Source: Pedobacter aquae
GTDB lineage: Bacteria; Bacteroidota; Bacteroidia; Sphingobacteriales; Sphingobacteriaceae
NCBI RefSeq assembly: GCF_008195825.1
Contig: NZ_CP043329.1
Coordinates: forward strand, 1,054,001-1,118,000
Direction of reading: 5' to 3'
DNA: 64,000 nucleotides
Each line of letters begins with the position of its first letter. Within the stretch, counting starts at the first letter, position 1. A program made the position numbers and the translations under genes. Under the pieces are notes generated by a model that saw only the letters and a list, made by a program, of their open reading frames with translations, made no database searches and had not been told where the DNA came from. Positions 43,156-51,617 of the stretch are shown here, in pieces.

Positions 43156-44331
43156 ATGAGAAAGAACTTTTTAAAATTATTAGGGCTTGTATATTTTTTA
43201 TTTACAGGTCTTTCTTCAAAAGCAAATGAAGTTGTGATAGATGGTAGCTTTTCTGAATGGGGAACTATACCTATAAATTATACTAATACGTTTTACGGCA
43301 GTACACCACAGGTAGGAGTGCAAAATGTTGAACTCTTAAAAACAAAAGTAACTGACACTCACATATACTTCTATTTGGAAGGAAATTCAGGATTTACTTT
43401 AGCTGATAACGAAGAATTTTATCTTTTTTTTAACACAGATAAGAATGCTGGAACAGGCTATTCTAGTTTTGCATATGCTCCTTCAGGAGCAGATGTTGCA
43501 TTTATTGGCAATAGAACCGCAGGAAGTGTTTACGATTTTGTTGGAACACAATCAACTGATTGGAGTTGGGCTTTTAAAGCTACATTTGAGTCTGCAATGA
43601 ATTTCTCAACTGTTCTTGATTTAGGAAATGGTAAAAGAGCTATTGAATTCTCTGTTAATAGAAATATATTTGGTACTGTACAAGATTATGTCACTTTTTC
43701 TTTTTATCCTACAGCAGATTGGAAAGCGATGCCAGAAGCTTGGAATTCCAGATCTTTTATTCAAATAAATACTCCTCCAGTTACTCTTCCAGTAACACTA
43801 GTTTATTTTAAAGCCTTAGAAGTTGGAAATTTAGTACAATTAAACTGGTCAACATCATTAGAGAAAAACAATTCTCATTTTGAGATTTATAAATCCATTG
43901 ATGGTGTTTTATTTAATAAAATTGGGGTTGTAAGTGGAAATACAAATTCTAATACCATTCAACTTTATAATTATGCCGATAAATTTCCAAACTCAGGAAC
44001 AAACTATTACCAATTAAAGCAAGTCGACTTTGATGGGAATTCAAAAGCTTATGACATTATTACTGTAGATACAAAGTTTAAAAACACTTGGTTTAATGTA
44101 TATAAGCCTTTAGGATCAGATGGAATAGAATTATTAATTTATTCTAGTGAAAATACAGACTCACGATTTTATCTATTAGATGCTAGTGGGAAAATTTTGA
44201 TAAATAAACAAATAAATCTCTCACAAGGCTATCAAACTATAAGCCTTCCTGGGAATATAAAATCAAGAATTGTAATAGCATCATTAACTATGGCTTCTAA
44301 AAATATTACGAAAAAGATCCTAGTTAATTAA
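43156..44331 (+). CDS. Secreted CBM9-like protein with type IX secretion tail
   Basis: 391 residues. Signal peptide near KLLGLVYFLFTGLSSKA; then DGSFSEWGTIPINY and EEFYLFFNTDKNAGTGY, the pattern of CBM9-like or DOMON-type sugar-binding beta-sandwiches (about 24-205). A Pro-rich linker (TPPVTLPVTLVYFKA) leads to an FN3-like domain (about 215-290), and the last 85 residues (FYLLDASGKILINKQINL, ASLTMASKNITKKILVN) match a T9SS C-terminal sorting domain. Probably exported to the surface to bind the target glycan. No catalytic residues recognised. Confidence 0.75.
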   Translation: MRKNFLKLLGLVYFLFTGLSSKANEVVIDGSFSEWGTIPINYTNTFYGSTPQVGVQNVELLKTKVTDTHIYFYLEGNSGFTLADNEEFYLFFNTDKNAGTGYSSFAYAPSGADVAFIGNRTAGSVYDFVGTQSTDWSWAFKATFESAMNFSTVLDLGNGKRAIEFSVNRNIFGTVQDYVTFSFYPTADWKAMPEAWNSRSFIQINTPPVTLPVTLVYFKALEVGNLVQLNWSTSLEKNNSHFEIYKSIDGVLFNKIGVVSGNTNSNTIQLYNYADKFPNSGTNYYQLKQVDFDGNSKAYDIITVDTKFKNTWFNVYKPLGSDGIELLIYSSENTDSRFYLLDASGKILINKQINLSQGYQTISLPGNIKSRIVIASLTMASKNITKKILVN

Positions 44332-44437
44332 AGCTCTTAGCAAAAGATAATAGTCCGATCTATTTGAGAATAAATAGTCTTTTTAAATATATTTTATAAT
44401 TAATGAAAGTTAATTTGATTTTCTAAATAAGAATTCA

Positions 44438-44623
44438 ATGAATAAAGAATTATTAAATTTTATAAAAACAACAGAAATGCCTTCTCATTATCGCCATTTA
44501 GAAAAGATGAGTACAGAGGCAATATTAACTCATATTAATCATGAAGATTCTACTGTTTCAGGTAATGTAAAGAAAATTATACCATCTATTACTAAACTAG
44601 TTGATATAATCGCCAAAAAATGA
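44438..44623 (+). CDS. murQ: N-acetylmuramic acid 6-phosphate etherase MurQ, 5' part (frameshifted)
   Basis: 61 residues matching the N-terminus of MurQ (the helical start with SHYRHLEKMSTEAILTHINH). The frame hits TGA right after the A6 run at 44615-44620; one added A gives AKKMKQGGRMFYIG and joins the next frame to a 279-residue protein, normal for the family. Confidence 0.85.
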   Translation: MNKELLNFIKTTEMPSHYRHLEKMSTEAILTHINHEDSTVSGNVKKIIPSITKLVDIIAKK

Positions 44624-45276
44624 AACAAGGAGGGCGAATGTTTTATATAGGTGCAGGTACAAGTGGAAGACTTGGAGTTTTAGATGCTAGCGAGTGCCCT
44701 CCAACATATGGAGTATCGGATGATTTAGTAATTGGAATTATGGCAGGCGGTGATGAGGCTTTGCGTTATGGTATTGAAGATGCGGAAGATAGCTTTGAGC
44801 AAGGATGGCTTGATTTAAAGAGCTATGACGTTAATTCTAAGGATGTAGTAATAGGTATTGCTGCAAGTGGAACTACCCCTTATGTTATTGGCGCACTTAA
44901 AGAAGCCCGCAATAATGGAATATTTACAGCATGTATAGTATGTAATTCAAATTCACCCATTTCTCAAAATTCTGATATCCCACTTGAAATAGTTGTAGGG
45001 CCAGAGTTTGTTACAGGAAGCACTAGAATGAAAAGTGGTACAGCACAAAAGATGATTTTAAATATGATATCTACAAGTGTTATGATTCGTTTGGGTAAAG
45101 TTTTAGATAACAATATGTTAAATATGCAGATTAGTAATGAAAAGTTAATAGATAGGGGCGTAAAAATGTTGATGGATAAATCTGGAATTACAAATTATGA
45201 TAATGCAAAAGCTTACTTATTAAGATATGGAAATGTTAAAAATGCATTAGAAAATTTTGAAAAAGGGAAATGTTAG
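44620..45276 (+). CDS. murQ: N-acetylmuramic acid 6-phosphate etherase MurQ, 3' part (frameshifted)
   Basis: 218 residues with the SIS sugar-phosphate fold: GGRMFYIGAGTSGRLGVLDA, SECPPTYGVSDDLV, IGIAASGTTPYVIGAL, and the signature GPEFVTGSTRMKSGTAQKM. MurQ splits the lactyl ether of MurNAc 6-phosphate into GlcNAc 6-phosphate and D-lactate in the cytoplasm. No MurNAc kinase (MurK/AnmK) or PTS gene lies in the window. The following transporter overlaps by 7 bases. Confidence 0.9.
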   Translation: MKQGGRMFYIGAGTSGRLGVLDASECPPTYGVSDDLVIGIMAGGDEALRYGIEDAEDSFEQGWLDLKSYDVNSKDVVIGIAASGTTPYVIGALKEARNNGIFTACIVCNSNSPISQNSDIPLEIVVGPEFVTGSTRMKSGTAQKMILNMISTSVMIRLGKVLDNNMLNMQISNEKLIDRGVKMLMDKSGITNYDNAKAYLLRYGNVKNALENFEKGKC

Positions 45277-46544
45277 ACAAGATATCTTTAAATAAAAATA
45301 CGGATAGTTCACTATATGTAAGACAAATAGTTGTTCTTAGTTGTTTCTTTTTCCTTTTCGGATTTATAACCTGGATAAATGGTACATTAATCCCGTACTT
45401 ACATATCGCTTGTGAATTAGAAGAATGGCAAGCTTATCTCGTAACATTTGCTTTTTACATTGCATATACTGTTATGGCACTTCCTTCAAGTAGAATTTTA
45501 CAAATGATAGGTATGGTTAAAGGTATGCAAGTTGGTTTATTAATTATGGCTGCTGGGTGTCTATTATTTATTCCAGCTGCCTTATATCGTTATTATCCTT
45601 TTTTTCTATTTGGTTTATTTGTTGTAGGCACTGGAATAACTTTATTACAAACAGCGGTAAACCCTTATGTTACCATGCTAGGAGATTCTTCAAGAGCGGC
45701 CCAAAGAATAAGTATCATGGGTGTCTGTAATAAGTTTGGAGGAATTTTGGCCCCACTCATTCTAGGGGCAGTTATTCTTAATAATTCTGATAGTTTGATA
45801 GAAGAGCTAAAAAGATTATCTCTCATCGAAAAAATAATTCGTTTAGATGAATTGGCTCGTAGCGTTATCATGCCCTATTGTTTCTTAACTATTATTCTAT
45901 TAATTATTGCATTCACGGTTAAATATATCAATTTACCAGAAATAGCTTTATCAAACTTAGAAGATGAAAGGAAAGCATTAGAAAATAATGAAGCTCAAAT
46001 AAAAAAAACAAACAACAGGTTTATTTTTGGGTTTACAGCAATATTTGTTACAGTTGGTGTAGAGGTTGTTGCAGGAGATACTATTGGTAATTATGGTATC
46101 TATCATGGTATCAGTTTAGATACAGCCAAAAGTTTAACATCTTATACGTTAGTATTTATGCTTTTAGGATATATCTTTGGAGCATTGTTTATTCCTAGAT
46201 TAATCTCTCAAGAAAAAGCATATTTATACTCTTCATTATTAGGTATTTTATTTACATCACTCGCTGTTTTTTCTCCAGGAAAATTATCCGTAGCATTTAT
46301 TGCATTGTTGGGGCTTAGTAACGCTTTATTATGGCCGGCAATCTGGCCACTTACTTTAAGGGGCTTGAGTGGTAAAACACTTAACAAAGTTTCAGCAATT
46401 TTAATAATGGGTATTGCAGGTGGAGCTATATTACCATTGATATACAGTTGGTTGTCTGCTTTGTCAAATAATCAAATAGCATATTTAGTATTGATTCCGT
46501 GTTACTCATATAATATATATTATAAAATAATTAAAACAAGGTGA
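45270..46544 (+). CDS. MFS sugar transporter (FucP/NagP-like)
   Basis: 424 residues with about 12 transmembrane helices. FFFLFGFITWINGTLIPYL is the signature of the FucP/glucose-galactose branch; FVVGTGITLLQTAVNPYV and LGLSNALLWPAIWPLTL are further family segments, and it ends VLIPCYSYNIYYKI. Overlap with murQ suggests it imports the sugar that MurQ degrades after phosphorylation, or GlcNAc/hexosamines released by GH89. Confidence 0.88.
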   Translation: MLDKISLNKNTDSSLYVRQIVVLSCFFFLFGFITWINGTLIPYLHIACELEEWQAYLVTFAFYIAYTVMALPSSRILQMIGMVKGMQVGLLIMAAGCLLFIPAALYRYYPFFLFGLFVVGTGITLLQTAVNPYVTMLGDSSRAAQRISIMGVCNKFGGILAPLILGAVILNNSDSLIEELKRLSLIEKIIRLDELARSVIMPYCFLTIILLIIAFTVKYINLPEIALSNLEDERKALENNEAQIKKTNNRFIFGFTAIFVTVGVEVVAGDTIGNYGIYHGISLDTAKSLTSYTLVFMLLGYIFGALFIPRLISQEKAYLYSSLLGILFTSLAVFSPGKLSVAFIALLGLSNALLWPAIWPLTLRGLSGKTLNKVSAILIMGIAGGAILPLIYSWLSALSNNQIAYLVLIPCYSYNIYYKIIKTR

Positions 46545-46594
46545 TAGATTGTTTAATTAAAAAGAATGTTGATTTTAATTTAATGTTTAAAATA

Positions 46595-48151
46595 ATGAAA
46601 AAAGAAATAAAATTTTATGATACTTTGTGTGTTCCAATTATAGTTTTTTTACTTTTAACAATTACATCTTGTAAAGAGCAAATTATAGAGCCTAATGTCG
46701 CTATGTCTTCTGTAACTGAATATTATGTTTCAGTAAGTGGTAACGATTACTCAAGTGGAACACAAACACAACCATTTAGAACTATAAATCATGCATTGTC
46801 TGTGGCAGGTCCGGGAGCTACAATTTTTGTTAGGCAAGGCACTTATGTTGAAAAAGTAAATTTCACTAGCTCAGGTACATCAGGTTTGCCCATAACTCTT
46901 AAATCTTTTCCCAACGAAAAGGCCACTATAAGTGGTTGTGGATTATCAGTAACAGGACATGAAGCTTTAATGAGGCTTTCATCAATTTCTTGGATTAATA
47001 TTGAAGATTTAGAAATATGTGATTTAAGAACTTCTAGTGGTGGGAACATGGTAGATGGCATTTTAATAAATGGGGCTTCGTCTAACATAACTATTAAAAA
47101 TTGTCATATTCATAATATTGAAAACAACGCTTCGCCTTCAGTTGGCAGAGAAGGCCATGCTATCAATGTAATAGGTAATTCTACATTACCAATAACTTCA
47201 ATATCAATTGAAAACAATATAATTCATGATAATAATACTGGGACAAGTGAAAATTTAACTATTAATGGCTATGTATCCGATTTCGTTGTTTCGGGAAATC
47301 AAATTTATAATGGAGAGAATATAGCGATTTGTATAGCAGGAGGATACTTAGGTAACTCTAATCCATTATATAATTATGCTAGAAATGGAGTAATTAAAGA
47401 AAATAACATCTGGAACATTGATGGGAGAACCGGTCCTGTTCCAACACTTCAATCTATAGCTGGAACAATAGGAATTTATATTGATGGAGCAAGATATATT
47501 ACAGTTGAGAAAAATAGAGTTAGAGATAGTGATAGAGGTATTGGACTTGTGAGTGAGAATAATGACTTTCCGACTCAATACTGTATTGTTAGAAATAATT
47601 TCATTTTTTGTAATAGAGCAGAAGGTATTTTAATGGGGGGATATTCTGGCTATACAGGAGGAGGAACTATTGGATGTATTATAACAAATAATACTTTATA
47701 TGAAAATGCAAGAGAGTTGGGGTATTATGGAGAAGAGGTGGGTGAAATACGACTTAATACAAATTGTAGTTACAATGAAATACACAATAATATCATTTAT
47801 GCAAGATATGATAGGGGTATGTTTGTTAGAAAAAATGATTCCACAGGAATATTTAACGGTATAAACTATAATTTATATTATACTACAGGGAGTTCAACTA
47901 AGTGGCTATGGAATGGTGCGGTTTGCAACACTTTTGCAAGTTGGAAAGGCAGTTCTGGAGGAGATTCAAATAGTCTTTTTCAAAATCCCCAATTTTTAAG
48001 CTTATCTCCATTTAGTTTAAACCTATCGAGCAGTTCACCGGCTATTAATATTGGATATAATGGGCATGGAGCGTCTGCAGGATTATTTGATATTGATAAT
48101 CAAGCAAGATATAATGGGATAATTGATATTGGAGCTGATGAATTTTATTAA
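46595..48151 (+). CDS. Right-handed beta-helix lipoprotein, possible polysaccharide lyase (paralogue 2)
   Basis: The ATG at 46595 (MKKEIKFYD) gives a signal peptide with lipobox TITSC; the upstream ATG at 46541 overlaps the transporter and is unlikely. About 518 residues. It is a close paralogue of 37896-39458: shared islands include HDNNTGTSENLT, YNGENI, AGGYLGN, IGIYIDGAR, DSDRGIG, YTGGGT and GEIRL, spread along the whole beta helix. The strict conservation of polar residues in these islands suggests an active or binding site, as in pectate-lyase-like polysaccharide lyases; activity unproven. Confidence 0.8.
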   Translation: MKKEIKFYDTLCVPIIVFLLLTITSCKEQIIEPNVAMSSVTEYYVSVSGNDYSSGTQTQPFRTINHALSVAGPGATIFVRQGTYVEKVNFTSSGTSGLPITLKSFPNEKATISGCGLSVTGHEALMRLSSISWINIEDLEICDLRTSSGGNMVDGILINGASSNITIKNCHIHNIENNASPSVGREGHAINVIGNSTLPITSISIENNIIHDNNTGTSENLTINGYVSDFVVSGNQIYNGENIAICIAGGYLGNSNPLYNYARNGVIKENNIWNIDGRTGPVPTLQSIAGTIGIYIDGARYITVEKNRVRDSDRGIGLVSENNDFPTQYCIVRNNFIFCNRAEGILMGGYSGYTGGGTIGCIITNNTLYENARELGYYGEEVGEIRLNTNCSYNEIHNNIIYARYDRGMFVRKNDSTGIFNGINYNLYYTTGSSTKWLWNGAVCNTFASWKGSSGGDSNSLFQNPQFLSLSPFSLNLSSSSPAINIGYNGHGASAGLFDIDNQARYNGIIDIGADEFY

Positions 48152-48225
48152 CTATCATATAAGGATATTTTTATTAACTACCAATGATGGCTTTAATGAG
48201 CACCAATTAATTGAATTATTATAAT

Positions 48226-49575
48226 ATGAACCGTAGAAATTTTATTAAAAGCAGTACACTAACTACTGCAGGTCTAACTATCTTGCCTACAGGGCTATTA
48301 TTTGCCAAAGACAAAGGTATCGTAAGATTAGGCTATATAGGTGTAGGACTAAGAGGACGTACACATATAGAAGAAGGCTTAAAAAGGAGTGATGTAGAAA
48401 TTATAGCAATATGCGATATCCAAGAGAGCTCATTAAGAATATGTAGAGAACAATTTGTGAAGCATAAGAAGAAGCTTCCAAAGGAATATACCGGTGGAGT
48501 TGACGCCTACAAAAAAATGCTAGAGCGAAAAGATTTAGATGGTATTATAATCTCTACTCCATGGGAATTCCATCGTGATCAAGCAATAGATGCTATGCGA
48601 GCTGGCAAATATGTAGGTTGCGAAGTATTAGCCGGTTTAACAGTACAAGATCACTGGGATATTGTCAATGTATCAGAAGAAACTAATATGCCTTACATGA
48701 CTTTAGAAAATGTATGTTACAGAAGAGATGTAATGGCAGCTCTAAATATGGTAAGAAAAGGAGTATTTGGAGAATTGTTACACTTAGAAGGCGGTTACGA
48801 GCATGATTTAAGACATGTATTGTTTAACGATGGTAAACACTTTTATGGTCATGGTGTGGAGTTTGGTAAAGAAAAATCTATTGGCGAAGCACAGTGGCGC
48901 ACTCAATACAACATAGATTTAAATGCTGATATCTATCCAACACATGGTTTAGGTCCGTTAATGCAATATATTAATATAAATAGAGGAAATCGCTTAACAA
49001 ATATGGTATCATTCTCATCAAAAGCGAGAGGATTGGCAGATTACGTAAATAAGAAATCTCCAGGACATCCAAATTCTAAAATAGATTATAAGAATGGAGA
49101 TATTATTAAAACGCTTATCAATTGCGCAAACGGAGAAACATTAGCTATAACTCATGATACACATTTGCCACGCCCTTATGCCTTAGGTTTTAGAGTGCAG
49201 GGTACTAATGGCCTATGGATGGATGTTGCGAAGTCAGTACATATAGAAGGTATAAGTAAAGAACACGAATGGGATTCAGCAGAAGAATGGTTTAAGAAAT
49301 ATGACCATCCATTGTGGAAGCGTTATTCAAAAGAAGCAGAAGGGGCAGGACATGGGGGGATGGACTGGTTTGTGTTTAATGCTTTTATACAATCTATAAA
49401 ACAAAAGCGTCAAACACCAATAGATGTTTATGATTCTGTAACTATGAGTGTGATTTTACCATTGTCTGCAAAATCATTGGCTGAAGGCAATGCTTCACAA
49501 GATATCCCTGATTTTACAAGAGGCAAATGGAAAGATAGAAAGAATACTTTCGCACTGGATGATTCTGGTTTTTAA
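48226..49575 (+). CDS. Tat-exported Gfo/Idh/MocA-type glycosidase (GH109-like)
   Basis: From the ATG at 48226 the protein starts MNRRNFIKSSTLTTAG, a twin-arginine signal. Then a Rossmann NAD site (RLGYIGVGLRGRTHIEEG) and the central EVLAGLTVQDHWDIV, where oxidoreductases of this fold carry their conserved residues. The C-terminal GHGGMDWFVFNAFIQSIKQK and PIDVYDSVTMSVILPLS match GH109 alpha-N-acetylgalactosaminidases, which use bound NAD in a redox-assisted cleavage. About 449 residues. A plain dehydrogenase is the alternative. Last gene of the locus; a terminator follows. Confidence 0.82.
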   Translation: MNRRNFIKSSTLTTAGLTILPTGLLFAKDKGIVRLGYIGVGLRGRTHIEEGLKRSDVEIIAICDIQESSLRICREQFVKHKKKLPKEYTGGVDAYKKMLERKDLDGIIISTPWEFHRDQAIDAMRAGKYVGCEVLAGLTVQDHWDIVNVSEETNMPYMTLENVCYRRDVMAALNMVRKGVFGELLHLEGGYEHDLRHVLFNDGKHFYGHGVEFGKEKSIGEAQWRTQYNIDLNADIYPTHGLGPLMQYININRGNRLTNMVSFSSKARGLADYVNKKSPGHPNSKIDYKNGDIIKTLINCANGETLAITHDTHLPRPYALGFRVQGTNGLWMDVAKSVHIEGISKEHEWDSAEEWFKKYDHPLWKRYSKEAEGAGHGGMDWFVFNAFIQSIKQKRQTPIDVYDSVTMSVILPLSAKSLAEGNASQDIPDFTRGKWKDRKNTFALDDSGF

Positions 49576-49591
49576 TTCTATTTTAATAGTT

Positions 49592-49626
49592 ACAAAAGCC
49601 GGGGCTTATTACTCGGCTTTTGTAAG
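49592..49626 (+). terminator. Intrinsic terminator at the end of the polysaccharide locus
   Basis: ACAAAAGCCG pairs with CGGCTTTTGT across a 12-base loop, 17 bases after the GH109-like stop. Confidence 0.8.
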
Positions 49627-49903
49627 CTTTTACTCTTTGTTTCTTTGGGTATTCTATAAATTTATTAAATAAGTTTTTTACAGAATAATTTCTAATTATC
49701 TCTTCTGTGTTTCTATAAAATATCATTCAAAATTAATATGGGAAGACTGCTACTCATAAATTCGAGTAAAAGAATAAGTGGTGTTTAAATATTTTTAAAT
49801 AGAGCAAAAGAATTCATGTAAGAATCATTAAAATAGTATATGATTTTGAATGCGGTTCCAAAAAATGTTTTTTATTTATAGAACGATATTTTATAATAAA
49901 CCC
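49627..49903. other. AT-rich spacer before the ISL3-like element
   Basis: No ORF or repeat recognised in this stretch. Confidence 0.45.
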
Positions 49904-51331
49904 TAATTTTAGGATCAAGCGTAAAAGTTGGGGAGGAGACATTAAGCGTATATTTTAGCTAGTCTAAAGAGGAAGAACTTCACATTTCTTACGCCTCTGA
50001 ACTGCGATCGGAAAGCTTTTATCTTGGCATTGAAAGATTCTGCGGATGCATTTGTGCTTCTGTTATCAAAATAGTTCAATATGGTTTCATAATTGTTCTG
50101 AATGGTTCTAGCTATGGTATTGAAGGGTTTATAACCTAGTTTTTCTATCTTATTATACCATATTGCCAACTTTTTGAAAGCTATTCTTCTGTCTTTTGAA
50201 CGGCTAAATATAGAGGACAACTCCTGGGAGATTTCATAGGCTTTCTGTAAATCTGGATATCGTTTAAACAACAGTTCTGCTCTATGATTTTGGGACGATG
50301 TCCAATTCACCTCTTTCTTAAACAGTAAATACCTGCTCCTTGCCAATAATTGCTTTAAGGTATCTCCATTTTCTAATAATTCTGGAATCCAAGGCTTCTT
50401 TATTTCTTTAGCAAGATCCATTTCCTTGTTTTCCTGTTCAATAGCATCCCATCTATGTTTTATCCTGATTTCCTGAACAGCTTCGCTGGCTAGCTGTTGC
50501 ACATGGAATCTATCGGAGACAAGCTTTGCTTTTGGAAAGCTCCTTCGTACGATCTTAGCCATGGTGGGAGCTAGATCAAGAGTGACCTCTTTTACCTTTT
50601 TTCTCGCCCATTCTTTTATACGGCACAGAACTTTTATAACCGTTTCACTTTCTGTGCCTTTTACAATAGCAACCAAAGCACCTTTTTTGCCTTTTGCTGC
50701 TTTATTGGTAACAATGGTATATAGTTCCCCTTGTGAAAGGCTGGTCTCATCAATAGATAGATATTCACCAAGGTTGTCTGGAAAAAGCAACCAGTCCTGA
50801 GCATGTTCAGCTTGATCCCAACTCATAAAGTCACTCAAATGGCTTACATACTGTTCTTGCAGTCGTTTACCCTCAACTCCAAAGAATCTTCCAAGTGTTT
50901 TACAGCTTATTGGGCTTGAATCCAAATAGTCTCTCAAAAAAAAGGCAAACTCCTGAGTCATTTTTGTCCCTTCTGCTACCAAATTCCAATCTCTAAATAC
51001 GATTTCTCCTGTCTCTACGATCATCCATTTCCGCCTTTTAAGCTTTAAAAAACAAGGTTTTCCGCGTAAGGGAAAGTCTCTGACAGAAATCTCTTCGAAA
51101 AAACCCTTAGAAATTAACTTTTGAGCGGTGAACTCTTTGGGTTGTATATTCCTTTCTTTAAGATAGATGTAATAAGAATCCGATACAGTCTCTACTTTGT
51201 CCAGTTCAAAGTATTCGCTAAGACCTTCGGGTAAGATTAATGATAGTAAGGTAGAATCCAAAACATTGATTTTCTACAAAAATAATCAAATCTGTAATCC
51301 TCCCCAACTTTTACGCTTGATCCTAATTTTA
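49904..51331. mobile_element. Complete ISL3-like insertion sequence with 8-bp target duplication
   Basis: A perfect 26-bp inverted repeat starting GGATCAAGCG bounds the element: left 49912-49937, right 51298-51323. It is flanked by direct repeats TAATTTTA at 49904-49911 and 51324-51331. The 1412-bp element carries one intact transposase. Ends starting GG and an 8-bp duplication agree with the ISL3 family. Perfect ends and an undamaged gene indicate recent insertion. It landed in non-coding DNA between the polysaccharide locus and tRNA-Ser. Confidence 0.93.
49942..51261 (-). CDS. ISL3-like (ISAon1-type) transposase
   Basis: 439 residues. An N-terminal region (DSTLLSLILPEGLSEYFE...) precedes a DDE domain: first Asp in YLSIDETSLSQGELYT, second in VKEVTLDLAPTMAKIV (followed by KLVSDRFHVQQLASEAV), and the final Glu in TNASAESFNAKIKAFR, with RGVRNVKFFLFRLAKIYA at the end. 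It lies between the element's inverted repeats and appears functional. Confidence 0.9.
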   Translation of the reverse strand: MDSTLLSLILPEGLSEYFELDKVETVSDSYYIYLKERNIQPKEFTAQKLISKGFFEEISVRDFPLRGKPCFLKLKRRKWMIVETGEIVFRDWNLVAEGTKMTQEFAFFLRDYLDSSPISCKTLGRFFGVEGKRLQEQYVSHLSDFMSWDQAEHAQDWLLFPDNLGEYLSIDETSLSQGELYTIVTNKAAKGKKGALVAIVKGTESETVIKVLCRIKEWARKKVKEVTLDLAPTMAKIVRRSFPKAKLVSDRFHVQQLASEAVQEIRIKHRWDAIEQENKEMDLAKEIKKPWIPELLENGDTLKQLLARSRYLLFKKEVNWTSSQNHRAELLFKRYPDLQKAYEISQELSSIFSRSKDRRIAFKKLAIWYNKIEKLGYKPFNTIARTIQNNYETILNYFDNRSTNASAESFNAKIKAFRSQFRGVRNVKFFLFRLAKIYA

Positions 51332-51355
51332 ATGAAAGTGTGTTGAAGCTAAAAG

Positions 51356-51390
51356 AAAAAAGGTTGCTTTTTTTGGAGCAACCTTTTTTT
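51356..51390. terminator. Bidirectional terminator near tRNA-Ser
   Basis: AAAAAAGGTTGC pairs with GCAACCTTTTTT around a T-rich loop, with A/T tracts on both sides, so it works in either direction. It lies 24 bases after the tRNA gene on the minus strand. Confidence 0.88.
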
Positions 51391-51413
51391 GAAATTTCTT
51401 CAATATCGTTATG

Positions 51414-51497
51414 CGGAGAGTGAGGGATTCGAACCCCGGACCTGTTACAGTCAACAGTTTTCAAGACTGCCGCAATCGACCACTCTGCCAACTCTCC
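51414..51497 (-). tRNA. tRNA-Ser (anticodon TGA)
   Basis: On the minus strand the acceptor arms are GGAGAGT and ACTCTCC with discriminator G. The D-arm GGCAGAGTGG, anticodon loop CTTGAAA (anticodon TGA), a long variable arm (TGACTGTAACAGGTCC region) and T-arm GGTTCGAATCC are all present. CCA is not encoded. Confidence 0.96.
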
Positions 51498-51501
51498 GCC
51501 G

Positions 51502-51532
51502 CAAAAGTACAAACTCAAAGCAAATCTCCAAA
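51502..51532 (-). promoter_or_regulatory. Bacteroidota-type promoter of tRNA-Ser
   Basis: On the minus strand TTTG (51529-51532), a 19-base spacer, then TACTTTTG (51502-51509): a full match to TTTG-N19-TAnnTTTG. The -7 box ends 4 bases before the mature tRNA 5' end. Confidence 0.85.
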
Positions 51533-51617
51533 GTAGAAAATGTTATTTTTCTATTTTTTAACTTAACTTTTTATTTATCAATACATTAAAATTATTAAAA
51601 AGCTACTTGGCTTACTT

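Noticed and set aside
49942-51261. Passenger genes in the ISL3-like element
   Set aside because: Only the transposase fits between the inverted repeats; opposite-strand frames are shadows.
51237-51518. Minus-strand ORF of 93 codons over the tRNA-Ser gene
   Set aside because: It is the well-known spurious translation of a tRNA-Ser sequence (AEWSIAAVLKTVDCNRSG) and crosses the IS end.
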